DNA of 43,362 nt, from assembly GCA_001798595.1 (NCBI GenBank), contig MGSS01000123.1:1-43362 (forward strand). The letters are read 5' to 3'. Under the pieces are notes generated by a model, which ran no database searches, was not told where the DNA came from, and was given only the letters and a program-made list of their open reading frames with translations. Positions 1 through 9,058 of the stretch are shown here, piece by piece; positions within the stretch are counted from its first letter, which is position 1, and the number at the start of each line of letters is the position of its first letter. The translations under genes and the position numbers were made by a program. Source of the stretch: Deltaproteobacteria bacterium RIFCSPLOWO2_12_FULL_60_19. GTDB taxonomy: Bacteria > Desulfobacterota > Binatia > UBA9968.

Positions 1-1
1 A

Positions 2-1132
2 AGCGCCTTCCTGCTCTGCGCCGCCGGATTGCTCTTCACGGTTATCTCCGTGAGCGGCCTGCAACAACTCGAAGGGCCTAATCATGAACCGACGGGGAGG
101 GTTCCCCATGCGATCGCCGTGGGCGATTTTAACAGCGACGGAATTCCGGACATTGCGGTGCCCGCCGCGGCGGAGCGCAAAGTAACCGTGCTGATCGGCA
201 ACGGCAAAGGCGGCTTTGCCGCCAATCACAGCTATCCGACCGGAATGGGGCCGAGTTGGGTTGAGATGGGCGATTGGAACGGCGACGGCAAGCTGGACCT
301 CGTGACGGCAAACACGGGGGCCGGAAGCCTGACCTTCTACTTCGGCGACGGCAGCGGGAATTTCACGCGCGCGCAAGATTTTCCGGATATTCATGGGCCG
401 GCCTCCGCGGCCGCGTTGGACGCCAACCGCGACGGCAAACCGGATCTGGCGGTCGTCCAGGCCCGCGACTCCCGCGTCGTGATCCTCGAAAATCAGGGCG
501 GCAGTTTTAGACCCGGCGCAACCTACGACGTAGGTCGCGCGCCGCACATCGTAACGAAAGCCGATCTCAACTCTGACGGCGTGCCGGACCTCATCGTCGG
601 CACGTTCGCCCGCCACATGCTTGCCGTCCTGCTCGGCAAGGGAGATGGGACGTTTACGAAAGCGGGCGAGACGCCGGTAGGCCGCTTCCCCCATTACGTC
701 GCGCTTGGCGACTGGAACCGCGATGGTCGTCAGGACCTCGCCGTGGTCTCGGCCGGTGAGGACGCGATCTATTTGTTCGAAGGCGACGGAACCGGCGCGC
801 TCAGCAAGAGCGGCATGCTGCCGACCGGCGCGAACCCGCATGGCCTGACGGCGACGGATGTAAACGGCGACGGCCTTGCAGATCTTATTGTCTCTACGCG
901 CAGCTCCGGCGAGCTGATCGTCTTCCTGGGCGACGGCAAGGGAGGATTTAAACCGTTGCCCGCGATGAAGACGAAACAGGATATTATCGCGCTCGCGGCC
1001 GGAGACTTCGACCGCGATGGAAAAATAGACTTGGCCTTGGTTTCGGCCAGTTACAACTCGGTGGTGATGTTGCGCGGGGACGGCAAAGCCGGCTTTGCGC
1101 CGTTCCCCGGCGCCAATGCGCAGAAAACGTGA
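2..1132 (+). CDS. FG-GAP/VCBS-repeat beta-propeller protein, 5' end cut by window
   Basis: The reading frame is open from the first bases, and those codons encode a hydrophobic stretch (SAFLLCAAGLLFTV) like the core of a signal peptide, so the true start lies upstream of the window. The mature part holds seven evenly spaced calcium-binding-type motifs of the form D-x-N/D-x-D-G-x-x-D-L: DFNSDGIPDIAV, DWNGDGKLDLVT, DANRDGKPDLAV, DLNSDGVPDLIV, DWNRDGRQDLAV, DVNGDGLADLIV and DFDRDGKIDLAL. Seven FG-GAP/VCBS repeats fit one integrin-alpha-like seven-bladed propeller. Such proteins are exported and usually bind ligands or surfaces; no catalytic residues are seen. The stop is 8 bases before the next gene, so it is probably co-transcribed with the membrane protein and the oxidase-like gene that follow. 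The fold is well supported; the role is unknown. Confidence 0.85.
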   Translation, partial: SAFLLCAAGLLFTVISVSGLQQLEGPNHEPTGRVPHAIAVGDFNSDGIPDIAVPAAAERKVTVLIGNGKGGFAANHSYPTGMGPSWVEMGDWNGDGKLDLVTANTGAGSLTFYFGDGSGNFTRAQDFPDIHGPASAAALDANRDGKPDLAVVQARDSRVVILENQGGSFRPGATYDVGRAPHIVTKADLNSDGVPDLIVGTFARHMLAVLLGKGDGTFTKAGETPVGRFPHYVALGDWNRDGRQDLAVVSAGEDAIYLFEGDGTGALSKSGMLPTGANPHGLTATDVNGDGLADLIVSTRSSGELIVFLGDGKGGFKPLPAMKTKQDIIALAAGDFDRDGKIDLALVSASYNSVVMLRGDGKAGFAPFPGANAQKT

Positions 1133-1140
1133 GGTGAACG

Positions 1141-1812
1141 ATGATTTCGTTGGAACGGGCTAACGAGTTACAGGCAGAGTGGATAAAAGAATTGCGCGCA
1201 CAGATGCGCGTCTGGCGTCAGCCTGTGCTGGTCGCGTCGGTGATCGTGATGATACTCCTCGCCGCCGTGGTTCAGGCAACCTGGTCCGCCTGGTTTCTGC
1301 TGGCAGCCGGCCGCGGCTTTGTTCCGGAGACGCTTTACCCGGTCTGGGGATTTGTCGTCACGCTCGGCACCGTTTTCGGTCAAGCGGTCGGATGGGCCGG
1401 CGGAAGTCTGGTCGTGTTTTACCTGATGACGCTCGTCGGTTTTCCCGCGAGCTGGCCGACGGCGCGCATCGCGATGAGCCTCGTCTACCTCAGCCTCGCG
1501 GCGGTTCCCCTTTCCGCGTACCACTTTCTGTACGGCGGGTGGCTGGAGGATATGCCGCGTGTCGGTTTTGAGGAATGGCTTAAGGCCAATCAGCCCGACG
1601 CCTACCGGCTACTGATCTATGCCCACCCGGTCGTGGATCGTTTAGTGTTGCCTCTCGCTATAATCTTCCTGACGATTCTCTGGAAGTACGGCGACAAACT
1701 CGACCGCCATCCTATCTATCACGAGGTGCTGGCGCTCTCGCTGCTTGGAACTTCTTTCGCCGTGGCCCTCTCTCTCGCCATGCACTCCATTCTCGTCCAC
1801 ATCCGCATGTAA
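1141..1812 (+). CDS. Polytopic membrane protein of unknown function (223 aa)
   Basis: The ATG at 1141 is preceded by a GAGGTGAACG ribosome-binding site. The protein has a short charged cytoplasmic-like N-terminus (residues 1-26) and about five or six hydrophobic segments, near residues 28-49, 65-105 (probably two), 115-138, 167-184 and 193-217. The loop around residues 135-160 is acidic and polar, and several histidines lie near the membrane ends. I do not recognise a family. It sits 8 bases after the beta-propeller gene and 11 bases before the alternative-oxidase-like gene, so a link to a membrane redox function (quinone access or an electron donor) is possible but is only inferred from context. 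Confidence 0.7.
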   Translation: MISLERANELQAEWIKELRAQMRVWRQPVLVASVIVMILLAAVVQATWSAWFLLAAGRGFVPETLYPVWGFVVTLGTVFGQAVGWAGGSLVVFYLMTLVGFPASWPTARIAMSLVYLSLAAVPLSAYHFLYGGWLEDMPRVGFEEWLKANQPDAYRLLIYAHPVVDRLVLPLAIIFLTILWKYGDKLDRHPIYHEVLALSLLGTSFAVALSLAMHSILVHIRM

Positions 1813-1823
1813 GCCATCCGGTT

Positions 1824-2480
1824 ATGGAACGCTTGACCCCTGAGCAGCTGAAGCGGGAGCAAGCCGCGACTCTCGCTTCTCCGCGGATGCGTTATGGGTT
1901 GTTGGCGCGCATGCTCTTCCTTACGGCGGACCTATTCTACGGACGGAGAAAAAGCCTCTCCAAGTTCAAAGTCCTCGAGATCATCGCCCGGATGCCGTAT
2001 CAGGCATGGGAGAATGTCGCTTACATCGCCATGACCCACACGCATGGAGAGCCCGGCTTCGCCCGGCGGATCTTCCAGCGCGTGCAGGAGAGCCGAATCC
2101 AGCAGGACAACGAGCAGTGGCATCTCCTTATCCTTGAGGAGCTGAAAAATAACAGGGGCATCCGCGAAAACTTTTTCCAACACTGGCTCATCCCTCAGGC
2201 GATCGCCTTTTTCTATTATCATATCTCCTGGCTCCTCTACGTGATCCGGCCCAGGTGGAGCTATCTTTTGAACGCCCATTTCGAGGATCACGCCGAACAC
2301 GAATACATGGAGTTCGTGGCGGAGAATCCCGCCCTGGAACAGGAGGCGTTCGAGAGCTTATTCAGAGACGACTACGGACACTTCTCCTCCCTGGCGGATA
2401 TGTTTCGCCAGATCGGCTACGACGAGAAAGCCCACAAGCTGGAGAGCCTCGCCCGATTGCAGGCGGCGCGCTTTCAGTAG
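1824..2480 (+). CDS. Alternative-oxidase-like di-iron membrane oxidase
   Basis: This 218-residue protein carries in order the glutamate/histidine motifs of the alternative oxidase/plastid terminal oxidase family: WENVAY (Glu63, for the LET motif), DNEQWH (Glu97 and His100, for NERMH), HFEDHAEHEYMEF (Glu154 region, matching the plant LEEEAIHSYTEF box) and YDEKAHK (Glu201 and His204, for RADEAHH). All six di-iron ligand positions are therefore available. A long hydrophobic helix at about 121-141 fits the monotopic membrane attachment of the family. Alternative oxidases take electrons from quinol and reduce oxygen to water without pumping protons. The motif wording is divergent from plant, fungal and known proteobacterial enzymes, so a quinol-independent di-iron activity is possible. 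It is the third gene of a tight operon. Assignment to the superfamily is strong; oxidase activity is inferred. Confidence 0.78.
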   Translation: MERLTPEQLKREQAATLASPRMRYGLLARMLFLTADLFYGRRKSLSKFKVLEIIARMPYQAWENVAYIAMTHTHGEPGFARRIFQRVQESRIQQDNEQWHLLILEELKNNRGIRENFFQHWLIPQAIAFFYYHISWLLYVIRPRWSYLLNAHFEDHAEHEYMEFVAENPALEQEAFESLFRDDYGHFSSLADMFRQIGYDEKAHKLESLARLQAARFQ

Positions 2481-2486
2481 GCCGGT

Positions 2487-2548
2487 TTAATCCGAGTGCA
2501 GAGCGATACGGTTGCCTTCGCTGTCGAGCACGACGGCAGGCCGGAATC
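2487..2548 (-). pseudogene. Orphan C-terminal tail resembling a glyoxalase/VOC protein
   Basis: On the minus strand, directly after the stop of the TctC-type gene and in another frame, the bases encode AVVLDSEGNRIALHSD followed by TAA. The pattern D-x-x-GN-x-I-x-L-H is the typical last strand of glyoxalase/bleomycin-resistance (VOC) proteins. Nothing recognisable as the rest of such a protein is upstream, because the TctC-type coding sequence occupies it. It is probably the leftover end of a deleted gene. The stretch is short, so chance similarity cannot be excluded. Confidence 0.35.
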
Positions 2549-2551
2549 GCC

Positions 2552-3595
2552 TCAGCGCTTGAGGTGCTTCTTGGTCAGCGCGTTGCTGTAGTCCCGAACT
2601 TCCGGCGAGACCGCCAGCAGTTGGCGGAACACCGGCTCGCCCTCGTGGGCGAGCAGGATCTCCGTGTCCTCTCCCGCCACCCGGCCAAGGTCGGCGTGAA
2701 GCGCCTTGTCGTCCTTCATGCGCGCCATGGCGTCGCGTAGGAGCTTCATAATTTCCGGAGGAGTCTTGGGCGCGGCATAGAGCGGCCGTCCGGCGCTGTC
2801 GGAGCCGGCCCAGCTCACGTACGCTTGCCATGGCACGCCGCTCGGGCGTTTCGCGCCGAGCGTCTCCTCAAAAGTCGGAACGCCGGGAAACTCAGGCCGT
2901 TTTTGAAACGACCCTCCCGACGTGAGCCGGCCCAACTGCACGAACGGCTGAAACCCTTCTCCCGCTAGCTCTTTCAGGTTCTGAATCCCGGCGGTGCCGA
3001 AGATGTCGGTCTCGCCGCGGCGAAACGCCAGCCGGATCTCCCCGCCGCCGGGATAGCCCGGCACCCAGGCAAGGTTCCATTTGAGAAACTCCGCGCCCCA
3101 GAGAAAGATTGCGTTCCAGCTTTCGTCGCCGGCGCGAACGCCGACCTTCAACGGCGGCCCGGCGGTTGAAAGGCGGGAAAGCTTTTCGGGTCGGATCATC
3201 GCCACGGAAGGCTGTCGCACGACGGTGCCGATAAACTGCCAATTGCGCAGATCGAACTTGGCCCCCTCCGCGCCGAGGATCTGCTGTTGGATGGAAGTCG
3301 TGCTCGTGTAATGAAGCGTGAGGCCGTCTGGCTTGGCGAATTGCTCGAACCAGTTGGTCGCGACCATCCCGCCCGCGCCCGGCATGTTCTGCGCGATCAC
3401 CGTCGGATTGCCCGGCAGCGCCCGCTCCAGAAACTTGGCGAGGACGCGCCCTTCCCCATCGACTCCGCCTCCGGCGGCGAAGCCGAGGATGATGCGCACA
3501 GTTTTGTCCTTGTAGTAATCCTGCGCGGCGGCGCTGTCGGGAAAAACCAACAGCCCGGCTACCACGAATGCCGCGAACGCAACCCTGTTCCACAT
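2552..3595 (-). CDS. TctC/Bug-family periplasmic solute-binding protein
   Basis: The product is 347 residues with a Sec signal peptide (cleavage likely after AAAQ, about residue 25) and the characteristic opening of tripartite tricarboxylate transporter binding proteins: KTVRIILGFAAGGGVD, then a VIAQNMPGAGG box and an EQFAKPDGLTL segment. The family binds carboxylates (citrate, terephthalate, nicotinate and others) in the periplasm. The first loop reads GFAAGGGVDGEGR rather than the usual PPGGPTD-x-x-AR, so this is a divergent subgroup. A GGAGGAGACGCCG ribosome-binding site precedes the ATG at 3595. No TctA or TctB membrane genes are adjacent, so it is an orphan receptor that must use a distant transporter, or one of the importers further right. 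Family certain; ligand unknown. Confidence 0.88.
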   Translation of the reverse strand: MWNRVAFAAFVVAGLLVFPDSAAAQDYYKDKTVRIILGFAAGGGVDGEGRVLAKFLERALPGNPTVIAQNMPGAGGMVATNWFEQFAKPDGLTLHYTSTTSIQQQILGAEGAKFDLRNWQFIGTVVRQPSVAMIRPEKLSRLSTAGPPLKVGVRAGDESWNAIFLWGAEFLKWNLAWVPGYPGGGEIRLAFRRGETDIFGTAGIQNLKELAGEGFQPFVQLGRLTSGGSFQKRPEFPGVPTFEETLGAKRPSGVPWQAYVSWAGSDSAGRPLYAAPKTPPEIMKLLRDAMARMKDDKALHADLGRVAGEDTEILLAHEGEPVFRQLLAVSPEVRDYSNALTKKHLKR

Positions 3596-3673
3596 CGGCG
3601 TCTCCTCCCTGAGCCGAGCAAGCTCAGCTTCTGTGACAAAAACAGTCTTGGCCCTCTAGCTTGATTAGGTGAA

Positions 3674-5347
<1,674 letters not shown>

Positions 5348-5520
5348 GACTTGCTCCTTGCTTTAAGTCTCTTCCCGAGACCATAACTTTAACTATGGCC
5401 CCGCCCGTTTTGCAAGTATACGTGTCGTTGACGAATGCGGTGAAGACAAGGGCATTCGGCAGACCGCTTCTTTCAACTTGTCGTGACACGGCCACTTGAG
5501 AAGGCCCGGCCGGCTCGCGC

Positions 5521-6441
5521 TCAGAATCCGAGTTGCTTGACGAAATCGTTCACGGGCGGCGACCACAAGCGACCGCCGGAGGCCAACAGCGCATGGCCGT
5601 CTTTGACTCCGGGCACCGGCGGCGTCATCAGGAACCGAGTCTTGCTGCCGCCGGCGCTGAACGCCCTGTGCCACTCCTTGGGCGCCTCCGCTCCCCAGAA
5701 TAAATCGTTTTCCGCATAGAGCCAGAGCGAGGGTATCCGTATCGTCTTACCGAATTCCTCGAACAGCTTAGTCAGGCTCTCGGGCTTACAGCTCCGGCCC
5801 GGCGAGTCGTCCGGCGAGCCCCCGGCGCCCCCGGAAAAGTTGATGGCGCCGATCACGCCGGGCGGATTCATGGCGCCGATCCCGACGGTGGTCAGCCCAC
5901 CCACGGACTGTCCGACGAGCAGGATTTTGTCCGTTGCGGCCCACGGCTGTTCCCGCGCCCAATCCAGCGTGGCGAGCACCGCCTCTCCCGCGATCTTCGC
6001 CACCTTTGCATAATCTGGGTCGGTCCGGCATGAGCCTAAGCGCCAGGTGGCGCCGGACCCTTCACCATCCACGCCGCCGGTTTCGCCGTATCCCCGCCGC
6101 AACGGCGCGATAAGCGCGAATCCTTTGCGCAGCCAAAAGTTGCCGTGCCCGACCAGAACGGGATATTTGAGAGTCGCCCGCACCTCGCGATCAGCCGCGC
6201 GGCCATGCGAGAAAACGACCGCCGGAAACGGCCCGGCTCCCTGGGGCTTGTAGAAGTGCGCCGCCATCGCGACGTCGCCGCCGAAAAACCCGCCGCCTTT
6301 CATCGGAAGCTTGAGGATCTGCGGCTGCACCCGCGCTTGAGCGGACGGCGCCTCTTTGCTCTCCTGAGCCCGCGGCGAGGGCACGCCCGGCGCGAGCGCC
6401 GCCGCCAAGGCCAACAGCCAAGGGATGATCCGTGTCAACAT
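5521..6441 (-). CDS. Secreted alpha/beta hydrolase (dienelactone-hydrolase-like)
   Basis: The protein starts with a Sec signal peptide (MLTRIIPWLLALAAALAPG) and continues as an alpha/beta hydrolase. The oxyanion segment is PAVVFSHGRA, the nucleophile elbow is GQSVGG, the acid lies in AENDLFWG and the catalytic histidine in DGHALL near the C-terminus, so the Ser-Asp-His triad is complete. The spacing resembles dienelactone-hydrolase or prolyl-oligopeptidase-type esterases. Two cysteines in SCRTD and RSCKPE could form a disulfide, which fits export. I chose the ATG at 6441 over a GTG one codon earlier. It is transcribed away from the secreted protein gene at 6596. Substrate unknown; an ester or lactone is likely. 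Confidence 0.82.
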   Translation of the reverse strand: MLTRIIPWLLALAAALAPGVPSPRAQESKEAPSAQARVQPQILKLPMKGGGFFGGDVAMAAHFYKPQGAGPFPAVVFSHGRAADREVRATLKYPVLVGHGNFWLRKGFALIAPLRRGYGETGGVDGEGSGATWRLGSCRTDPDYAKVAKIAGEAVLATLDWAREQPWAATDKILLVGQSVGGLTTVGIGAMNPPGVIGAINFSGGAGGSPDDSPGRSCKPESLTKLFEEFGKTIRIPSLWLYAENDLFWGAEAPKEWHRAFSAGGSKTRFLMTPPVPGVKDGHALLASGGRLWSPPVNDFVKQLGF

Positions 6442-6595
6442 CACGTCTCTCTCTTGTTTGCTCTACGGAACAGCCAGTCAATCGGCGCTGTCCTTCTTTC
6501 TTCGGCACAAACTATGCGCCGCCGAGCCGTTGTGTCAAGCTGACGGGAGCGGAGCGTCTTGAACGAGCCTTCCGCAGACCGTATCCTGTTTGTGG

Positions 6596-7204
6596 ATGAC
6601 GTTCGCAAAAACCACCCCCAAGTTGTCCATAGCGCTGTTCATTCTCAGCCTGTGCGTCTCAACGACGCTCGCGCTGCCGCTCTCGAAGCAGGACGGCGAC
6701 CAGTTGCAGCGCAAGATCGAAGAGATCGCGAAAAATGGTTCGGCAGTTCCGGTCCAGGCGAGAAGAACTCCGGTCTCGGAAAACGAAGTCAATTCCTATC
6801 TGGCGTTCAACGCGAAGGATAACATTCCTCGCGGTCTGATCGATCCGCAGATTAGTATCGTCGGAAACGGCGCGCTCGCCGGACGCGCGCTGGTAGATCT
6901 CGACGAGTTCAAGCGGCATCGAAACAGCCAGGGATTCATGGACCCGTTGAATTACCTCTCCGGCAAGGTCCCGATAACCGCGCGCGGCGTCCTCCGCACG
7001 CGTGACGGCAAAGGCCAGTTTCAATTCGGATCTGCGACGATCCTCGGCGTCCCCTTGCCGAAGCCGGTGCTGCAGGAGTTGGTGACGTTCTTCACCCGCA
7101 CGCCCGAACAACCCAAAGGCTTCAACCTCGACGCGCCTTTCGACCTTCCCGCCAAAATCCGCGAGGTCGTGATCGGCAATGCCGAAGCGGTGGTAATGCA
7201 GTAG
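6596..7204 (+). CDS. Secreted protein of unknown function (202 aa)
   Basis: From the ATG at 6596 the protein begins MTFAKTTPKLSIALFILSL, a clear Sec signal peptide ending near ALALP. A TTG two codons upstream is possible but less likely. The mature part is soluble and mixed, with a conserved-looking NEVNSYLAFNAKDNIP segment, a central beta-rich part (ISIVGNGALAGRALVDLDEF) and a C-terminal LPAKIREVVIGNAEAVV strand. This layout resembles lipid-binding or outer-membrane-associated proteins seen in several proteobacterial groups, but I do not recognise the family with confidence. It is divergent from the hydrolase gene to its left and precedes the toxin-antitoxin island. Confidence 0.72.
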   Translation: MTFAKTTPKLSIALFILSLCVSTTLALPLSKQDGDQLQRKIEEIAKNGSAVPVQARRTPVSENEVNSYLAFNAKDNIPRGLIDPQISIVGNGALAGRALVDLDEFKRHRNSQGFMDPLNYLSGKVPITARGVLRTRDGKGQFQFGSATILGVPLPKPVLQELVTFFTRTPEQPKGFNLDAPFDLPAKIREVVIGNAEAVVMQ

Positions 7205-7264
7205 CGCGAGACTTGACAAACCCGCGCTAACCACCGAAAATCATGGAAAAGATGGAGGCATAAA

Positions 7265-7483
7265 ATGACAAAGCTTCTCGCAAAAGCGTTTGAAGAAGCG
7301 TCAAAACTTCCCGAGACGGAACAGGATGTGCTTGCGCGTGTCGTGCTCGATGAGTTGGCCTCGGAGAGGCGCTGGGAAGAACTGTTCTCTGCCTCTCCGG
7401 ACATGCTTGCCAAACTCGCGGACGAAGCGCTTGCAGAACACCGCGCCGGCCGAACTAAAGAGCTTGACCCGGAGAAGCTTTGA
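7265..7483 (+). CDS. Antitoxin of a RelE/ParE-type module
   Basis: The 72-residue acidic protein (MTKLLAKAFEEASKLPETEQ...) is of the small helical type found immediately before RelE/ParE-like toxins in many environmental bacteria; the end AEHRAGRTKELDPEKL is typical. Its stop codon overlaps the TTG start of the toxin gene (TTGA at 7480-7483), indicating translational coupling. It should bind and neutralise the toxin and probably represses its own promoter as a complex, as in known modules. An AT-rich stretch with AAGATGGAGGCATAA gives a ribosome-binding site. The assignment rests largely on context and on the characteristic C-terminus. Confidence 0.68.
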   Translation: MTKLLAKAFEEASKLPETEQDVLARVVLDELASERRWEELFSASPDMLAKLADEALAEHRAGRTKELDPEKL

Positions 7484-7761
7484 TCTCGCGCACGACTGCG
7501 CAGTTCCGCCAAGCCTTCGCCGAACTGCCGCCGGAAGTTCAACGCCAAGCCCGCCGTGCGTATCGAATCTTCAAAGAAAACCCAAAGCAGCCGAGTCTTC
7601 GTTTCAAGCCCGTGCATCCAACGCTGCCGGTCTACTCTGTACGGGTCAGCCCCAATTATCGAGCCGTGGGCACATTGGAATCCGACACGATCGTCTGGTT
7701 CTGGATCGGCTCGCATGCGGACTATAACCGGCTTCTCTCCCAATGGCGGCGTAAAAGCTGA
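7480..7761 (+). CDS. RelE/ParE-superfamily toxin
   Basis: The product has 93 residues beginning at a TTG that overlaps the antitoxin stop. The sequence has the layout of a RelE/ParE toxin: an N-terminal helical hairpin (AELPPEVQRQARRAYRIF), a basic strand PSLRFKPVH, the core SVRVSPNYRAVG and the end WFWIGSHADYNRLL. That last box and the NYRAVG core recur in this particular group. RelE toxins cleave mRNA in the ribosome and ParE toxins poison gyrase; sequence alone does not separate them here. With the preceding antitoxin it forms a complete type II module. Confidence in the superfamily is high, in the mechanism low. Confidence 0.78.
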   Translation: MISRTTAQFRQAFAELPPEVQRQARRAYRIFKENPKQPSLRFKPVHPTLPVYSVRVSPNYRAVGTLESDTIVWFWIGSHADYNRLLSQWRRKS

Positions 7762-7859
7762 GACTGTCCTTCCATCGTTACCTGGAAAACGGAATTGCTC
7801 AGCAACTGAACCCGTGTTAAGGTCGGCGCATTGCATGTTGTGATCGATAGGAACTTCGT

Positions 7860-8060
7860 ATGGAAATTGTAACAGTCTCGCCAAAATTCCAAATCGTCAT
7901 TCCGCGGACAATTCGCAAAGCTCTAGGCCTCAAGCCAGGCCAAAAAGTCCATGTGATCCCGTATGAGGGCCGAATCGAGCTCGTTCCGGTTGAATCCATT
8001 CGGCAACGGCGCGGATTCCTGAAAGGCATCGATACCAACGTTGAGCGCGACTCAGACTAA
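7860..8060 (+). CDS. AbrB/SpoVT-fold antitoxin (VapB-like), without a toxin partner
   Basis: The 66-residue protein is a swapped-hairpin AbrB DNA-binding domain: VTVSPKFQIVIPRTIRKALG, LKPGQKV and RIELVPV. After the domain come RGFLKGIDTNVERDSD, the kind of tail by which VapB antitoxins bind their PIN-domain VapC toxin. No VapC-like gene follows; the next gene encodes a 49-residue basic protein. It is therefore an orphan antitoxin or a stand-alone regulator. It lies about 100 bases after the RelE/ParE module and could be part of the same small defence or stability island. Confidence 0.8.
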   Translation: MEIVTVSPKFQIVIPRTIRKALGLKPGQKVHVIPYEGRIELVPVESIRQRRGFLKGIDTNVERDSD

Positions 8061-8073
8061 CTACCGGTCGACT

Positions 8074-8223
8074 ATGGGATACGGGATTAGAAAGACAGAG
8101 CACACAGGACCGAAAAAGGGACGCGGCGCTTTCTACGGCCCCAAGGCGATAGCGAAGAAAGCGAGCAACCGTCAGCGCCGGAAGGCGGACAAACAGTCTA
8201 TCGCGACACCCAAACAATCCTGA
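8074..8223 (+). CDS. Small basic conserved protein (49 aa)
   Basis: From the ATG at 8074 the product is a strongly basic 49-residue protein (MGYGIRKTEHTGPKKGRG..., then KKASNRQRRKADKQS). Small proteins of the type IRKTEH-GPKKG-GA-(Y/W)G-A-KK-SN-RR are known from many environmental genomes without a function, and may bind nucleic acid. An upstream in-frame ATG at 8041 exists, but it overlaps the AbrB-like gene and lacks conserved sequence, so the shorter form is preferred. Whether it belongs with the antitoxin genes is uncertain. Confidence 0.55.
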   Translation: MGYGIRKTEHTGPKKGRGAFYGPKAIAKKASNRQRRKADKQSIATPKQS

Positions 8224-8237
8224 TTGGACAACTCGTG

Positions 8238-8996
8238 ATGAACTTGCTTACCCGCTCCGTTCCACTATTTCTCCTCGTTACCCTCTTCGCTACACCCGCC
8301 AGCCCTCAGCAAAAAGCTACGCACCCGCTGGGGAGCTTCGAGTGGCAGCCTGCGAACGACGGGATACTGATCAGCGCGTCGCACGGGACGTTCGACCGGA
8401 ATACCGCGGCAATAGCCATCGACGCGGCAAGGCGTCTCAAGGCCGGCTATGTCGTCGCGCGCGGTTTTAGCCCCGGCGTGCGCATCAACGTCAACCGCCC
8501 GACCGAAGGCGCGTCCCTGCCTTGTGCCCAGGAGCCCCAAACTACGCGCGCCCGGGAAATACATGCCGAATACGACCGCTTGGTCGCGCTCGCCGCAGGC
8601 AACGCTCCACTCAGACTCTACATGGAAGTTCACGGCAATTCTCGGAAGGAAACGAGCGGTAATCTGGAAGTCGCAACCAAGGGAATTTTGGTAAACGAGG
8701 CTGCCGCATTGAAGTCGACGTATGCGGAGGTTCTCGCTGCCGTGAAGGCCGAGTGGCCGGACTATCCGGCGTTACAGCTGCTCATCGAGCCGGTCGACCG
8801 ACTCTACTGGACCGCGAGCTGCGGCAAGCGGCTCGGCACCATGGCCGGCGAAAAAGTTCCCCGCGTTCTACATTTTGAGTTTCCGGCGGCTGCGCGCGCC
8901 GACCGGCTGATTCCCGCTGCCGGGCTCCTTGTGGCCGGAGTCATCGAAGTGTTATCCCTCCACTCCGGTCCGGCCCCATCGCCGGCTGTGAAATAA
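8238..8996 (+). CDS. Secreted N-formylglutamate-amidohydrolase-like protein
   Basis: The start is GTG 8235 or ATG 8238; the ATG is chosen. A Sec signal peptide (LLTRSVPLFLLVTLFATPASP) is followed by a domain with ISASHGTFD, VRINVNRP, EIHAEYDRLV and YMEVHGNSR, the order and spacing of the zinc-binding and substrate-binding segments of the N-formylglutamate amidohydrolase fold (S-x-x-H-x-G, then D/N-x-NR, then a late H). A later WTASCGKRLG with Cys and a C-terminal hydrophobic helix follow. That fold hydrolyses N-formyl amino acids or related amides. Secretion is unusual for the classical histidine-pathway enzyme, so the substrate is probably different. Fold moderately supported. Confidence 0.5.
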   Translation: MNLLTRSVPLFLLVTLFATPASPQQKATHPLGSFEWQPANDGILISASHGTFDRNTAAIAIDAARRLKAGYVVARGFSPGVRINVNRPTEGASLPCAQEPQTTRAREIHAEYDRLVALAAGNAPLRLYMEVHGNSRKETSGNLEVATKGILVNEAAALKSTYAEVLAAVKAEWPDYPALQLLIEPVDRLYWTASCGKRLGTMAGEKVPRVLHFEFPAAARADRLIPAAGLLVAGVIEVLSLHSGPAPSPAVK

Positions 8997-9058
8997 CCGC
9001 GCGATTCCCGCCTGCCTGGTTTGACTTGCTTTTCTCCCGCCTGTAGTTTGCGTACGTT

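Noticed and set aside
2552-3595. A complete tripartite tricarboxylate transporter locus
   Set aside because: Only the binding protein is present; no TctA or TctB gene is near.
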